From an uncultured Veillonellaceae bacterium (lineage in GTDB: Bacteria; Bacillota; Negativicutes; Veillonellales; Veillonellaceae), in contig CAMBIX010000009.1 in the NCBI GenBank assembly GCA_945867815.1, positions 17,321 through 81,320 on the forward strand: a DNA stretch of 64,000 nt. The letters run 5' to 3'. The notes beneath the pieces are model-generated. The model was not told where the DNA came from, made no database searches, and worked only from the letters and a program-made list of their open reading frames with translations. The position numbers and the translations under genes are program-made. Shown piece after piece: positions 18,338 through 27,673 of this stretch (positions within the stretch are counted from its first letter, which is position 1; every line of letters begins with the position of its first letter).

Positions 18338-19666
18338 TTAGCACTTAATGCCGCTATTCTTACGTGAATAGAAGAACCATGTGAACAAGATTGTTACAAA
18401 GGTAAAGGCAATTAAGATATAAAAGGCTGGTGCGACGTTATTATAAGACGCATAAGCCCAACCAAATAATTTTGGAATAAAGAAGGCACCGTAAGCACCA
18501 ACAGCGCCAGTAAAGCCAGTGATTAAGGATGCTTGTGCTTTATCTGAATAGATATGAGGCATCATACGGAAGGAAGCGCCTGTTTCAAAACCTGTCATTA
18601 AGAATAAGAACAAGAAAGAACCGAAGAACAAGGCAAAGTTGTGAATATCGATACCCCACAATACACCAATGCCACCGAAGAACATGCCGATAAGAGACCA
18701 GAAGGTTACAATAGACCCATTGTCGATTTTATCAGAAATCCAGCCGCCAACAGGGCGAATGCCAGCGCCGATAAACGGTCCAATAAAGGCGGCAAAAGCG
18801 AAGGATACTTCAGGAAATTCTTTGTTAACAAGTAAGCTTAATGCGGCAGAGTAACCAATGAAGGCACCGAAACCACATGTATAGATGAGGCTTAAGATCC
18901 AAGTATGTTTATTGCTGAACATGGAGAATAGACCTTTAGCACTTTGCCGTTTAATTGGTAGGTTGTCCATGTATTTTAAGATTAAACCAAGAATGATGAT
19001 GGTTGGAATAATCCAAATATATACAGCGTTTTGTAAAAACCAGAGTTTACCATTAGAGGCTGTTTCTGGGCCGCCGAAGAGAGGGGCGAACAAAGCGGTG
19101 CCAATAACAAAAGGAGCTACAAAGTAAACGACGGATACACCTAGGTTACCGATGCCGGCGTTGATACCAAGAGCCGTACCTCGTTTATTCATAGGGAAGA
19201 AAGAGCCGATATTAGCTACTGACGAAGAGAAGTTAGAGCCAGCTAAGCCAATGAGGGCTAAATAAATGCAGAATACAGAGTAAGGGGTAGCTGGATCTTT
19301 AATAGCCGCTCCTAAACCAAATAATGGAATTAATAGGATAGCTGTGCAAAAGAAGGTCCAGTTTTTACCACCAAAGATAGAGGGCATGTAGGTGTATAAG
19401 AAACGGAAGGTGGCACCAAATAAGCCAGGGAAAGCAGCTAAAGTAAATAATTGGTCAACTGTGAAATGGAAACCAATGCTGTTAAGATGCGCTGCGATAG
19501 TAGCCCATAAAACCCAAATACAGAAAGACAATGTTAATGCAATGGTAGAGACGGTTAAGTTCTGGTTGGCAATTTTTTTACCATATTTGTTCCAGAAGAC
19601 TTCATTGTCTGGCTGCCAGTTGGCAAGGATTTCCTTGCGGGATGAATAATTCATTTCCTTATCCAT
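18338..19666 (-). CDS. narK: Nitrate/nitrite MFS transporter
   Basis: Twelve-helix major facilitator of the nitrate/nitrite porter family, bringing nitrate in and exporting nitrite for the neighbouring reductase. NNP signatures are seen in GLAGSNFSSSVANIGSFFP and in GAFGAYGAFFIPK-like segments (GAVGAYGAFFIP), plus conserved Arg residues in TFRFLYTY and SFRMMPH. The start is ATG 19666, given by AAAGGAG on the minus strand; a longer in-frame version to 19780 would run through the promoter. It is divergent from the Crp/Fnr gene and has a Crp/Fnr-type box centred 41.5 bases upstream of the predicted transcription start. Confidence 0.93.
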   Translation of the reverse strand: MDKEMNYSSRKEILANWQPDNEVFWNKYGKKIANQNLTVSTIALTLSFCIWVLWATIAAHLNSIGFHFTVDQLFTLAAFPGLFGATFRFLYTYMPSIFGGKNWTFFCTAILLIPLFGLGAAIKDPATPYSVFCIYLALIGLAGSNFSSSVANIGSFFPMNKRGTALGINAGIGNLGVSVVYFVAPFVIGTALFAPLFGGPETASNGKLWFLQNAVYIWIIPTIIILGLILKYMDNLPIKRQSAKGLFSMFSNKHTWILSLIYTCGFGAFIGYSAALSLLVNKEFPEVSFAFAAFIGPFIGAGIRPVGGWISDKIDNGSIVTFWSLIGMFFGGIGVLWGIDIHNFALFFGSFLFLFLMTGFETGASFRMMPHIYSDKAQASLITGFTGAVGAYGAFFIPKLFGWAYASYNNVAPAFYILIAFTFVTILFTWFFYSRKNSGIKC

Positions 19667-19738
19667 AAGAACAACTCCTTTGTTGGGGCTCATAAATAAA
19701 AATAATAGACACGTGCCCCATATAATAAATTCGTGAGT

Positions 19739-19781
19739 AGTATAGCGATAAAAGCAACAAAAATCTGTGATGAGTATCACC
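19739..19781 (-). promoter_or_regulatory. narK promoter with Crp/Fnr-type box
   Basis: On the minus strand, TATACT (19744-19739) is a -10 element. TGTGATGAGTATCACC (19766-19781) is a near-perfect TGTGA-N6-TCAC box. Its centre is 29.5 bases upstream of the first base of the -10, i.e. about -41.5, the class II activator position. There is no good -35, as expected for an activated promoter. Confidence 0.75.
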
Positions 19782-19869
19782 TATTGCTTACAAATAAATG
19801 AAAAAAGAGTAAAAAGGGTATACTAAATTCTCATAATAGGCATAAAAATGATGAAAAATATGTTAAAAT

Positions 19870-19887
19870 ATGTTACATATGCAACAT
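19870..19887. promoter_or_regulatory. 18-bp palindrome upstream of the Crp/Fnr gene
   Basis: ATGTTACATATGCAACAT is symmetrical except for one base pair. It lies between a TATACT (19819-19824) and the start of the regulator gene and could be an autoregulatory operator; it differs from the TGTGA boxes. Confidence 0.45.
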
Positions 19888-19928
19888 TTTTTTTTAAGAA
19901 CGGGTACGTAATGATTGAGGTGAAACTG

Positions 19929-20600
19929 GTGAAAGTAACATTTGAGGATGTAAAAGACTTAGACTTATTTGAAGACGTAACAGCAGAGCAGTTTCAAGAA
20001 TTTATGCGCAAGACGGGTAGTTATGGCAAGACCTATAAAAAGGGCAGCTATATTTCTTTGTCAGAAGATGAAGTGCGCTCTATTAGCCTGATTTTAGAAG
20101 GTACCGTACATATGGAAAGTGAAGATGTGTGGGGCAACAAAACGATTTTGTTATTTCTTAGAAAGAATCAACTCTTCGGGGAATCCTTTGCGGTGCGGTC
20201 AGATGCCGTGTCGGTTGTTAATTTTTATGCGGCTACGGATGTACGCAGCTTGTGTATTCCGTTTAAAGAGTTAAGCCGCTTGTCTAGTTTTAAAGAACTG
20301 ATGCAGACTAAATTTATGGAAAACTTAATGAGTATGCTGGCCGACAAGAATGTGCGATTGATGCAGAAATTAATCATTTTATCCAAACGGTCACTAAGAG
20401 AAAAGTTGCTTACTTATTTTTGGATGGAATCGAAACGACGGGGGACTAAGAAGTTTGAGATTCCTATTGGCCGTGTTGGCTTAGGCGAATTTCTCTGCGC
20501 TGACCGCAGCGCCTTAACAAGAGAATTGAGCCGTATGCGTAAAGAGGGCCTAATTGATTACGAAAAGAATACTTTTGAACTCTTGCGAGATGAGTGGTAA
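19929..20600 (+). CDS. Crp/Fnr-family transcriptional regulator of the nitrate genes
   Basis: Cyclic-nucleotide-binding-like beta roll (about residues 15-120; LILEGTVHMESED, LFGESFAV) and a C-terminal winged helix (about 150-220; IPIGRVGLGEFLCADRSALTRELSRMRKEGLI, where the recognition helix is ADRSALTRELSRM). There is no N-terminal Cys cluster, so it is not a classical Fe-S FNR; it may sense heme, NO or a nucleotide. GTG 19929 is chosen for its GAGGTG site; ATG 19911 and 19848 are possible longer starts. It sits between narK and narG, both with Crp/Fnr-type boxes, which strongly suggests it activates them. Confidence 0.85.
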   Translation: MKVTFEDVKDLDLFEDVTAEQFQEFMRKTGSYGKTYKKGSYISLSEDEVRSISLILEGTVHMESEDVWGNKTILLFLRKNQLFGESFAVRSDAVSVVNFYAATDVRSLCIPFKELSRLSSFKELMQTKFMENLMSMLADKNVRLMQKLIILSKRSLREKLLTYFWMESKRRGTKKFEIPIGRVGLGEFLCADRSALTRELSRMRKEGLIDYEKNTFELLRDEW

Positions 20601-20662
20601 AAGGCTGTACGTATAGAGTTAGTAGAAAAGTGAGAGAGCTTTGAGAAAAAACTATCGCTTTA

Positions 20663-20714
20663 TGTGACAAGTGTCACTAAGCATTTGAGAATCTGTTAGT
20701 ATTCTGAGAATACT
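20663..20714 (+). promoter_or_regulatory. narG promoter with Crp/Fnr-type box and a palindrome over the -10
   Basis: TGTGACAAGTGTCACT (20663-20678) is centred 29.5 bases before the -10 (TATTCT, 20700-20705), exactly as at narK. A perfect palindrome AGTATTCTGAGAATACT (20698-20714) covers the -10 and start site and could bind a second regulator. Confidence 0.75.
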
Positions 20715-20729
20715 AAGGAGGAGCAAGTC

Positions 20730-23700
20730 ATGAAGTCATTATTTCAGAAGTATAAGTATATGTCTCCGAAAGAACACTCTGCAGATGGCCGTGTAAACAC
20801 CTATAAGGGTGGCCGTGAATGGGAATCTATGTATCGTGAACGGTGGTCATATGACAAAGTTGTTCATTCTACCCATGGGGTTAACTGTACGGGCTCTTGT
20901 TGCTGGAATGTTTTTGTCAAGAATGGCATTGTTACTTGGGAAAATCAAAGTCATTCTTACCCATCAACGGGTCCAGATATGCCCGATTTTGAACCACGTG
21001 GATGCCCGCGTGGCGCGTCTTTTTCCTGGTATTTGTATAGTCCACTTCGCATTAAGTATCCTTACGTGCGCGGTGAATTAGCTAAGTTGTGGCGGGAAGC
21101 TAAGAAAAAGGCACCTAATGCCTTAGAAGCTTGGAAATCCATTGCTAGTGATCCAAAAAAGATGAAATCCTATAAGGAAGCCCGTGGCATGGGTGGCTTT
21201 GTACGATCCACTTGGGATGAAGCCTCTGAAATCGTAGCCGCTTCTATGCTGTATACGGCGCAGAAATATGGACCGGACCGTAACTGTGGTTTCTCTCCCA
21301 TCCCAGCTAAATCTATGCTTAGCTATGCAGCAGGGGCACGCTTTTTAAATTTAATGGGTGGCTTCTGCTTAAGTTTCTATGACTGGTATGCTGATTTACC
21401 GCCAGCTAGTCCACAAGTGTGGGGGGAACAGACAGACGTACCAGAAAGTAGCGACTGGTATAATGCAGGTTATATTATGACTTGGGGCTCTAATGTGCCA
21501 CAGACACGTACGCCAGATGCGCATTTCTTGGCTGAAGTACGTTATAAGGGGACCAAGGTGGTTTCTGTATCACCAGACTATGCAGAATCGACAACCTTTG
21601 CTGATACTTGGTTAAATGTAAAAGCAGGTTCTGATGCAGCCTTAGCTATGGCTATGGGGCATGTCATCTTAAAAGAATATTACGTAGACAAACAGACACC
21701 GTTCTTTACAGATTACGTAAAACAATACACAGACTTTCCATTCCTTGTTACTTTGGAAGAAAAAGACGGTCATTATGAGCCAGGTCGTTTCTTGACAGGT
21801 GCTGATATGGGCCGAACGGATAAGCACTGTGAATTTAAGTTCTATATGATGGATGAAGCAACGAATAAACCAGTTGTACCAAACGGCACTATGGGGCATC
21901 GTTGGTCCGAAAAAGGCAAATGGAACTTACAGAACATTAACAGTGATACAGGCCATCGTTTTGAACCGCTATTGTCCTTAATTAATAGTGCAGATGATGT
22001 GGTAACAGCGGCCTTCCCATTCTTTGGACATTTAGATGGAGATAAGAAGGTCTTAGAACGCAATATTCCAGTACGGGCTATTACCTTGGCTAATGGGCAG
22101 CGTATTTATGTAACAACGGTCTTTGATTTAGTTATGGCAAACTATGGTATTGATCGAGGCCTTGGCGGTGAAGCGGCTGCTTCTTATGAAGATGATATTC
22201 CGTTTACTCCAGCTTGGCAGGAAAAATACACGGGTGTGAAGTCGGACATCGTGATTCATACAGCTCGTGAATTTGCCGATAATGCTATTGAAACAGACGG
22301 TCGGTCTATGATTATCATGGGGGCTGGTATTAATCACTGGTACCATGCGGATATTATTTATCGTACAGTTTTGAACTTAGTTCTTTTCTGTGGTTGTGAA
22401 GGTCGTAATGGCGGCGGCTGGGCTCATTATGTAGGACAGGAAAAATTGCGTCCAGCCGAAGGTTGGAATGCGGTTATGACAGCAAAAGACTGGAATCCAG
22501 CACCTCGCTTGCAGCAGTCGACGTCCTTCTTCTATTTTGCAACAGACCAGTGGCGTTCCGATGCAATCGATACGAAAGATTTAGTATCACCATTAGTCGA
22601 ACCACGCTATCGCCATTCCGCAGACTATAATGTTTTAGCGGCACGACTTGGTTGGCTGCCCTCCTATCCGACATTTAATAAGAGTGGACAGCAGATTCGT
22701 GATGAAGCAGAAAAAGCGGGCTGTAAGGATTTTGATGCGGTGAAGCAGTTTGCTGTTAATCAGCTTAAGACGGGGGATATGAAGTTTGCCTTAGAAGATC
22801 CAGATGCACCGGAAAATTTCCCGCGTAACTTAATTGTTTGGCGATCTAATTTGATTACTAACTCCTCCAAGGGGCATGAATATTTCTTAAAATACTTGTT
22901 AGGTACTAAGAATGGTCTTTTTGAAGAAGAACAATCGCCAGTAACGCCAACAGAATTAAAATTGCGAGATGAACCAATTGGTAAGTTGGACTTACTTGTC
23001 GATTTAGATTTCCGTATGGCTGGGTCCGCTTTGTACTCGGATGTGGTACTTCCAACAGCTACTTGGTATGAAAAGAATGACTTGTCTTCTACGGATATGC
23101 ATCCATTTATTCATACTTTTAATCCAGCCGTTAGCCCAGGATGGGAATCGCGTACTGACTGGGAAATATTTAAAACTTTAGGTAAGGCCGTATCTCGCAT
23201 TGCCAAAGAAGCTAATTTGCCAGTTTATAAGGATATGGTAGCGGTACCACTAGGCCATGATTCGGAACAGGAAACGGCACAGCCATTTGGGCAGATTCAC
23301 GATTGGAAGAAGGGCGAATGTGAACCAATACCAGGTAAGACGATGCCACAGTTGGTCGAAGTTAACCGTGACTATACGAAGATTTATGAAAAACAGATTT
23401 CTTTAGGACCAAATTTAGAACATGGTCGCTTAGGTGCCCATGGCATTTCCTTTGATGTATCTGACCAGTACGAAGAATTGAAACATCGTAATGGCATCAT
23501 TGAGGATAAGAAACAAATTGGTTATGGTCGTCCGTCTATTGCCAAGGATACGCAGGCTTGTGAAGCGGTATTAACTTTGTCTTCGGCAAGTAATGGGGCG
23601 GTGGCTCAAAAGGCTTGGGAAAATGCAGTGGAAGCAACGGGTATGCCGGAATTAAAAGATGGCTTAGCCGGTCGTCAAGGAGACCGTATTACCTTAGATG

Positions 23701-24410
23701 ATGCTATCATTCAACCGCGCCGCAGCTTGGGAACGCCAATCTTTACTGGCAATGGTAAGGATGGTCGCCGCTATACGCCATTTACCAATAATATTGAGTA
23801 TTTAGTGCCATTCCGTACGGTGACAGGCCGTCAGTCCTTCTATCTGGACCATGAAATGATGCGGGAATGGGGCGAACAATTGCCAACCTATAAACCATTA
23901 TTGGATTATGCACCGCTCAATGACAATCACTTCTCTGATGGGTCACCAGAAATTACCCTTAAATTCTTAACACCGCATAGTAAGTGGTCTATTCATAGTA
24001 TGTATTTTGATTCCTTGCAGATGTTAACTCTCTTCCGTGGGGGCCAGACCGTTTGGATTAATGAAGATGATGCGGCTGAAATCAATGTGAAGGATAATGA
24101 TTTCATGGAAATTTACAATCGTAACGGTGTTGTTGCAGCGCGGGCCGTTGTTACACCGCGTATTCCACGTGGCTCTGTTTACATGTATCATTCGCAGGAT
24201 CGTCACATTAACGTACCAGGAACGAAACTATCTAAGACGCGTGGTGGTACCCATAATACGCCAACCCATATTCATGTAAAACCAACCCATATGATTGGTG
24301 GGTATGGTCAGTTGAGTTATGGATTTAACTACTATGGACCAACGGGTAACCAACGTGATATTTTTGTTGTCGTTCGTAAGATGAAGGAGGTTGATTGGCT
24401 TGAAGATTAA
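20730..24410 (+). CDS. narG: Respiratory nitrate reductase, alpha (molybdenum) subunit
   Basis: Catalytic subunit that reduces nitrate to nitrite using bis-MGD molybdenum and the FS0 cluster, at the cytoplasmic face of the inner membrane. At 1226 residues it is full length. The FS0 ligands are in HGVNCTGSCCWN (His49, Cys53, Cys57) and the later Cys of PRGCPRG. The Mo-ligand Asp region is FYDWYADLPPASPQ. No Tat signal is evident beyond a short N-terminus, as in other NarG. AAGGAGG precedes ATG 20730. First gene of narGHJI; overlaps narH. Confidence 0.97.
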   Translation: MKSLFQKYKYMSPKEHSADGRVNTYKGGREWESMYRERWSYDKVVHSTHGVNCTGSCCWNVFVKNGIVTWENQSHSYPSTGPDMPDFEPRGCPRGASFSWYLYSPLRIKYPYVRGELAKLWREAKKKAPNALEAWKSIASDPKKMKSYKEARGMGGFVRSTWDEASEIVAASMLYTAQKYGPDRNCGFSPIPAKSMLSYAAGARFLNLMGGFCLSFYDWYADLPPASPQVWGEQTDVPESSDWYNAGYIMTWGSNVPQTRTPDAHFLAEVRYKGTKVVSVSPDYAESTTFADTWLNVKAGSDAALAMAMGHVILKEYYVDKQTPFFTDYVKQYTDFPFLVTLEEKDGHYEPGRFLTGADMGRTDKHCEFKFYMMDEATNKPVVPNGTMGHRWSEKGKWNLQNINSDTGHRFEPLLSLINSADDVVTAAFPFFGHLDGDKKVLERNIPVRAITLANGQRIYVTTVFDLVMANYGIDRGLGGEAAASYEDDIPFTPAWQEKYTGVKSDIVIHTAREFADNAIETDGRSMIIMGAGINHWYHADIIYRTVLNLVLFCGCEGRNGGGWAHYVGQEKLRPAEGWNAVMTAKDWNPAPRLQQSTSFFYFATDQWRSDAIDTKDLVSPLVEPRYRHSADYNVLAARLGWLPSYPTFNKSGQQIRDEAEKAGCKDFDAVKQFAVNQLKTGDMKFALEDPDAPENFPRNLIVWRSNLITNSSKGHEYFLKYLLGTKNGLFEEEQSPVTPTELKLRDEPIGKLDLLVDLDFRMAGSALYSDVVLPTATWYEKNDLSSTDMHPFIHTFNPAVSPGWESRTDWEIFKTLGKAVSRIAKEANLPVYKDMVAVPLGHDSEQETAQPFGQIHDWKKGECEPIPGKTMPQLVEVNRDYTKIYEKQISLGPNLEHGRLGAHGISFDVSDQYEELKHRNGIIEDKKQIGYGRPSIAKDTQACEAVLTLSSASNGAVAQKAWENAVEATGMPELKDGLAGRQGDRITLDDAIIQPRRSLGTPIFTGNGKDGRRYTPFTNNIEYLVPFRTVTGRQSFYLDHEMMREWGEQLPTYKPLLDYAPLNDNHFSDGSPEITLKFLTPHSKWSIHSMYFDSLQMLTLFRGGQTVWINEDDAAEINVKDNDFMEIYNRNGVVAARAVVTPRIPRGSVYMYHSQDRHINVPGTKLSKTRGGTHNTPTHIHVKPTHMIGGYGQLSYGFNYYGPTGNQRDIFVVVRKMKEVDWLED

Positions 24411-25827
24411 AGCACAAGTCTCAATGGCTCTCAATTTGGATAAGTGTATCGGATGCCACACCTGCTCCATTACATGTAAAAATGCATGGACTAAGCGTCG
24501 TGGTGCGGAATACATGTATTTTAATAACGTAGAAACCCGCCCAGGCGTAGGCTATCCTAAACACTGGGAAGATCAAAATAAATGGAAGGGCGGTTGGGTT
24601 CTTAATAATGGTAAGTTAGAACTAGCTACCGGTTCCAAGACAACGCGGTTGGCTAAATTGTTCTACCATCCGCAGCAACCAGAGTTAAAGGATTATTTTG
24701 AACCTTGGACGTATGACTATGAAACCTTGATTCATTCCAAACGTAAAAATCATCAACCCGTAGCGCGCCCTCGTTCTTTGGTAACTAATGAACGAATGGA
24801 AGTGACTTGGGGTCCTAACTGGGATGATGATTTGGCTGGTGGCGATTCTGCTCGCAGTGATGAAAACTTTAAGAAGATGGAAGAAGAAATTACGATGGAT
24901 TTTCACGACATCTTTATGAAGTATTTGCCACGTTTGTGTAATCACTGCTTAAATCCAGCTTGCGTAGGAGCTTGTCCATCAGGGGCTATTTACAAGCGTG
25001 ATGAAGATGGGGTTGTTCTAGTATCTCAGGATATTTGTCGTGGCTGGCGTCACTGCATTCCGTCTTGCCCTTATAAGAAAGTATTTTATAACTGGGAAAC
25101 GAACAAGGCAGAAAAGTGTATCTTCTGTTATCCTCGAGTAGAAAATGGCTTGCCAACGATTTGCTCCGAAACCTGTGTAGGCCGGATTCGCTATATGGGC
25201 GTTCTCTTTTACGATATGGATAAAGTTGATGAAGTAACACATACAGAAAATCCACAAGACATTTATGGAAAGATGCTGGATGTATTACTTGATCCGAACG
25301 ACCCAGCCGTTGTAGAAGAGGCCAAGAAACAAGGTATTCCTGATCAATGGATAGCCGCTGCTCAGGACTCACCTGTGTATCGTTTGGTTAAGGAATGGCA
25401 GATTGCCTTACCTTTACATGCAGAATATCGGACGGTTCCTATGGTATGGTACATTCCGCCAATGAGTCCAATTCTTCGCCGTATGGAGGCACAGACGGAA
25501 TTCCCAGATACGCTATCAATGCGTATTCCAATTGCTTATATGGCTCAATTGCTCTCGGCTGGTAATGAAGATGTCATTCGTCGTATTCTTCGTAAGTTGT
25601 TGGATGTTCGTGGCTATATGCGTTTACGTGAAACGAAGAAATCGACAGCACAGTATGATACGATTTATGGTGAAAATACCTTGTACGATATGTTCCGCCT
25701 TTTAAGTATCGCTAAGTACAGAGATCGTTTCAATATTCCAACAGGTAATAATGTAAGTCGTGAGGATAAAGAAGTCTTGCAAGGAGCAGATGGCTTTCCA
25801 GGTTGTGAAGGGGGATGCTTTCAGTGA
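24400..25827 (+). CDS. narH: Respiratory nitrate reductase, beta (iron-sulfur) subunit
   Basis: Carries electrons from NarI to NarG through four Fe-S clusters. The four Cys groups are CIGCHTCSITCKNAW, CNHCLNPACVGACP, CRGWRHCIPSCP (Trp in place of a Cys, the 3Fe-4S signature) and CIFCYPR with CSETCVG. Start is TTG 24400, because AAGGAGG (24384-24390) is 9 bases before it; TTG 24391 directly abuts the site. It overlaps narG by 11 bases and narJ by 13, showing tight coupling. Length is 475 residues. Confidence 0.97.
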   Translation: MKIKAQVSMALNLDKCIGCHTCSITCKNAWTKRRGAEYMYFNNVETRPGVGYPKHWEDQNKWKGGWVLNNGKLELATGSKTTRLAKLFYHPQQPELKDYFEPWTYDYETLIHSKRKNHQPVARPRSLVTNERMEVTWGPNWDDDLAGGDSARSDENFKKMEEEITMDFHDIFMKYLPRLCNHCLNPACVGACPSGAIYKRDEDGVVLVSQDICRGWRHCIPSCPYKKVFYNWETNKAEKCIFCYPRVENGLPTICSETCVGRIRYMGVLFYDMDKVDEVTHTENPQDIYGKMLDVLLDPNDPAVVEEAKKQGIPDQWIAAAQDSPVYRLVKEWQIALPLHAEYRTVPMVWYIPPMSPILRRMEAQTEFPDTLSMRIPIAYMAQLLSAGNEDVIRRILRKLLDVRGYMRLRETKKSTAQYDTIYGENTLYDMFRLLSIAKYRDRFNIPTGNNVSREDKEVLQGADGFPGCEGGCFQ

Positions 25828-26348
25828 GTGAAGAATCCTTACTCCTTCATATATGTGCTTATTTATTGAGTTATCCGGATGCGGAGTGGCAGTCCTATTT
25901 ACCCGCAGTAAAGGACGAATTACAGAAGGTAAAACAGACGCAGCTGAAAGAAACGTTGTCCGATGTGATTGCCTATATTGAAGGGGAAGACCCTGCTGAG
26001 TATGAAGATGAATTTGTTCGTGTCTTTGATTTTAGTGGCAATACGCATTTGTATTTGGCTGCTTATAATCGATCTAATGAAGGACAACAGGCAGATCAGC
26101 TCTTAGCTTATAAGCAGTTTTTCTTAGATAATGGGTTTGACGTAGAAAAAGAACTGCCTGATTATTTGCCAGCTGTTTTAGAATTAGCAGCGACCGTATC
26201 ACCAGAAGAACGGAAACGCATTTTGGATTATGCTAAGGATAAACTGGAAATTTTGCGACAGCGTTTAATTGATGCCAAGCAGGTGCAGGCCTTTATATTG
26301 GATGCCATCTTGAGTGTGGCAGGTAGAGAGGAGCGTGAAAGTGTATGA
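25815..26348 (+). CDS. narJ: Nitrate reductase assembly chaperone (delta subunit)
   Basis: Cytosolic TorD/NarJ-type chaperone that holds NarGH for molybdenum cofactor insertion. 177 residues, all helical. Typical features are LLSYPDAEWQ near the N-terminus, the YEDEFVRVFDFSGNTHLYL motif (Asp-Phe-Ser-x-x-x-His-Leu-x-Leu) and the PDYLPAVLELAA stretch. It overlaps narH by 13 bases and narI by 4 (ATGA). Confidence 0.92.
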   Translation: MLSVSEESLLLHICAYLLSYPDAEWQSYLPAVKDELQKVKQTQLKETLSDVIAYIEGEDPAEYEDEFVRVFDFSGNTHLYLAAYNRSNEGQQADQLLAYKQFFLDNGFDVEKELPDYLPAVLELAATVSPEERKRILDYAKDKLEILRQRLIDAKQVQAFILDAILSVAGREERESV

Positions 26349-27016
26349 GTGATTTCGTATGGGGCGGTCTTCCCTATATTGCCTTTACCTTTTTGATTGT
26401 AGGGACGATTGTTAGGTATGTAGTGTCGGAACGGAATTGGACAACGAAGTCCAGTGAGTTTTTAGATAAAAAGCATGCTAAGTGGGGCGAACCAATTTTT
26501 CATTTTGCACTTTTATGTGTTATTGGCGGTCACGTTATGGGTATCTTGATTCCACAGATTGTAACGGAATCTTTGGGTATGTCAGAAACTCAGTACCATG
26601 ATATGGCTCTTATGGCTGGGGCACCAGCCGGTATCCTCTTGGTATTAGCTTTCTTTTATTTGATGTGGCGGCGGTTCTTATCTGGTTCGGCTGCCTATTT
26701 GAAAGCGAATACGTCTACAATGGATAAGTGGTTATATTTCTTCTTAGGGATTACGATTCTAACGGGGATTACAGGGACCTTATCTAATGCCGATGGAGCT
26801 TTTAATTATCGTCTCTTTATCGGCCCTTGGTTCCGTGGACTTTTATATTTTGATCCACAACCAGGTTTGATGTTACATATCCCACTTATTTTTAAGATTC
26901 ACATGCTCTCGTGGATGACGGTGGCTATCTTGTTCCCCTTTACTCGCTTGGTGCATTGTTTGAGTATTCCCTTCCGTTATTTGTGGCGGGCGCCTATAGT
27001 ATACCGTAAGCGTTAG
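26345..27016 (+). CDS. narI: Nitrate reductase gamma (cytochrome b) subunit
   Basis: Membrane anchor with two b hemes that oxidises menaquinol and passes electrons to NarH. 223 residues with five membrane helices. Heme-ligand histidines are expected in FHFALLCVIGGHVMG and in KIHMLSWMTVAILFPFTRLVHCLSIPF, both present. Last gene of the operon; a hairpin at 27074 follows. No narT or moa genes are in the window. Confidence 0.95.
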   Translation: MSDFVWGGLPYIAFTFLIVGTIVRYVVSERNWTTKSSEFLDKKHAKWGEPIFHFALLCVIGGHVMGILIPQIVTESLGMSETQYHDMALMAGAPAGILLVLAFFYLMWRRFLSGSAAYLKANTSTMDKWLYFFLGITILTGITGTLSNADGAFNYRLFIGPWFRGLLYFDPQPGLMLHIPLIFKIHMLSWMTVAILFPFTRLVHCLSIPFRYLWRAPIVYRKR

Positions 27017-27073
27017 GGTTTACACTTTTGCATATTATGATTTATATACCGTATAGATAGTAATAGATATGCT

Positions 27074-27132
27074 GGGAGGCACTCCTTATAAATCGCGTAT
27101 GTACGCGGTTTGTGAGTGGTGTCTCTTTTTTT
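27074..27132 (+). terminator. Terminator after narI
   Basis: Two stacked stems (GGGAGGCACTC with GAGTGGTGTCTC, then AAATCGCGTA with TACGCGGTTT) run into a seven-T tract (27126-27132). Confidence 0.75.
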
Positions 27133-27246
27133 GTGCTATTTGTAGTGGAGAGGGTTAGGCGAAGGTGTTTATCTTGAAAAATAAAAGTTAATTGCGACAG
27201 AATTTCAATTACTTGCGGTTATATTACATATATGGGAGCAGGGTAT

Positions 27247-27331
27247 GGAAGTACTCTGTACATTCTCTCGAGAGATGGTTACTTGCGGTGAAGGCATTCT
27301 ATGAGAAGTGCAGAGCACTTCGTGACATAAA
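27247..27331. repeat. Intergenic hairpin repeat, family A, copy 5
   Basis: GGAAGTACTCTGTACATTC at the left and GCAGAGCACTTCGTGACATAAAG at the right, with CTCGAGAGATGG and TTGCGGTGAAGGC between. The ends match copies 1-3 (GGAAG.AC...GCACTTCGTGA), but the stem sequence is different. Confidence 0.65.
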
Positions 27332-27398
27332 GCTTCTAACAATAGAAGAAGGGGCTCCGTAGTATGACACGCAAGGACTTTGCAAGAGTGTAATTGAT

Positions 27399-27484
27399 GG
27401 AAGCACTCTGTACATTCGCTCGAAAGATGGTCACCTGCGGTGAAGGCACTCTGTGATAAGCACAGAGTGCTTTGTGGTATAAAG
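27399..27484. repeat. Intergenic hairpin repeat, family A, copy 6
   Basis: About 85% like copy 5. Outer arms AAGCACTCTGT (27401-27411) and ACAGAGTGCTT (27462-27472). The right arm can also pair with GCACTCTGTG at 27447, making a short 10-bp hairpin, so two alternative folds are possible. Confidence 0.7.
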
Positions 27485-27673
27485 TATCTGATAATGGTAA
27501 TGGAGTGGCATGATAGAATGCTTAACATTGTGTAAATGATAACTTTATTCAATGGCGCAAAACCTTTGCCTAAACGGTATAGCACATATTTGAAGACGGT
27601 GAGAATATGTGCTACTATTTAAGCATGAAATATCTCATTATGGTATGAGGTAGTGTATTGAGGAGGGATTATT

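Noticed and set aside
19667..19780. Longer N-terminus of NarK
   Set aside because: It would pass through the promoter and Crp/Fnr-type box; ATG 19666 has AAAGGAG in the right place.
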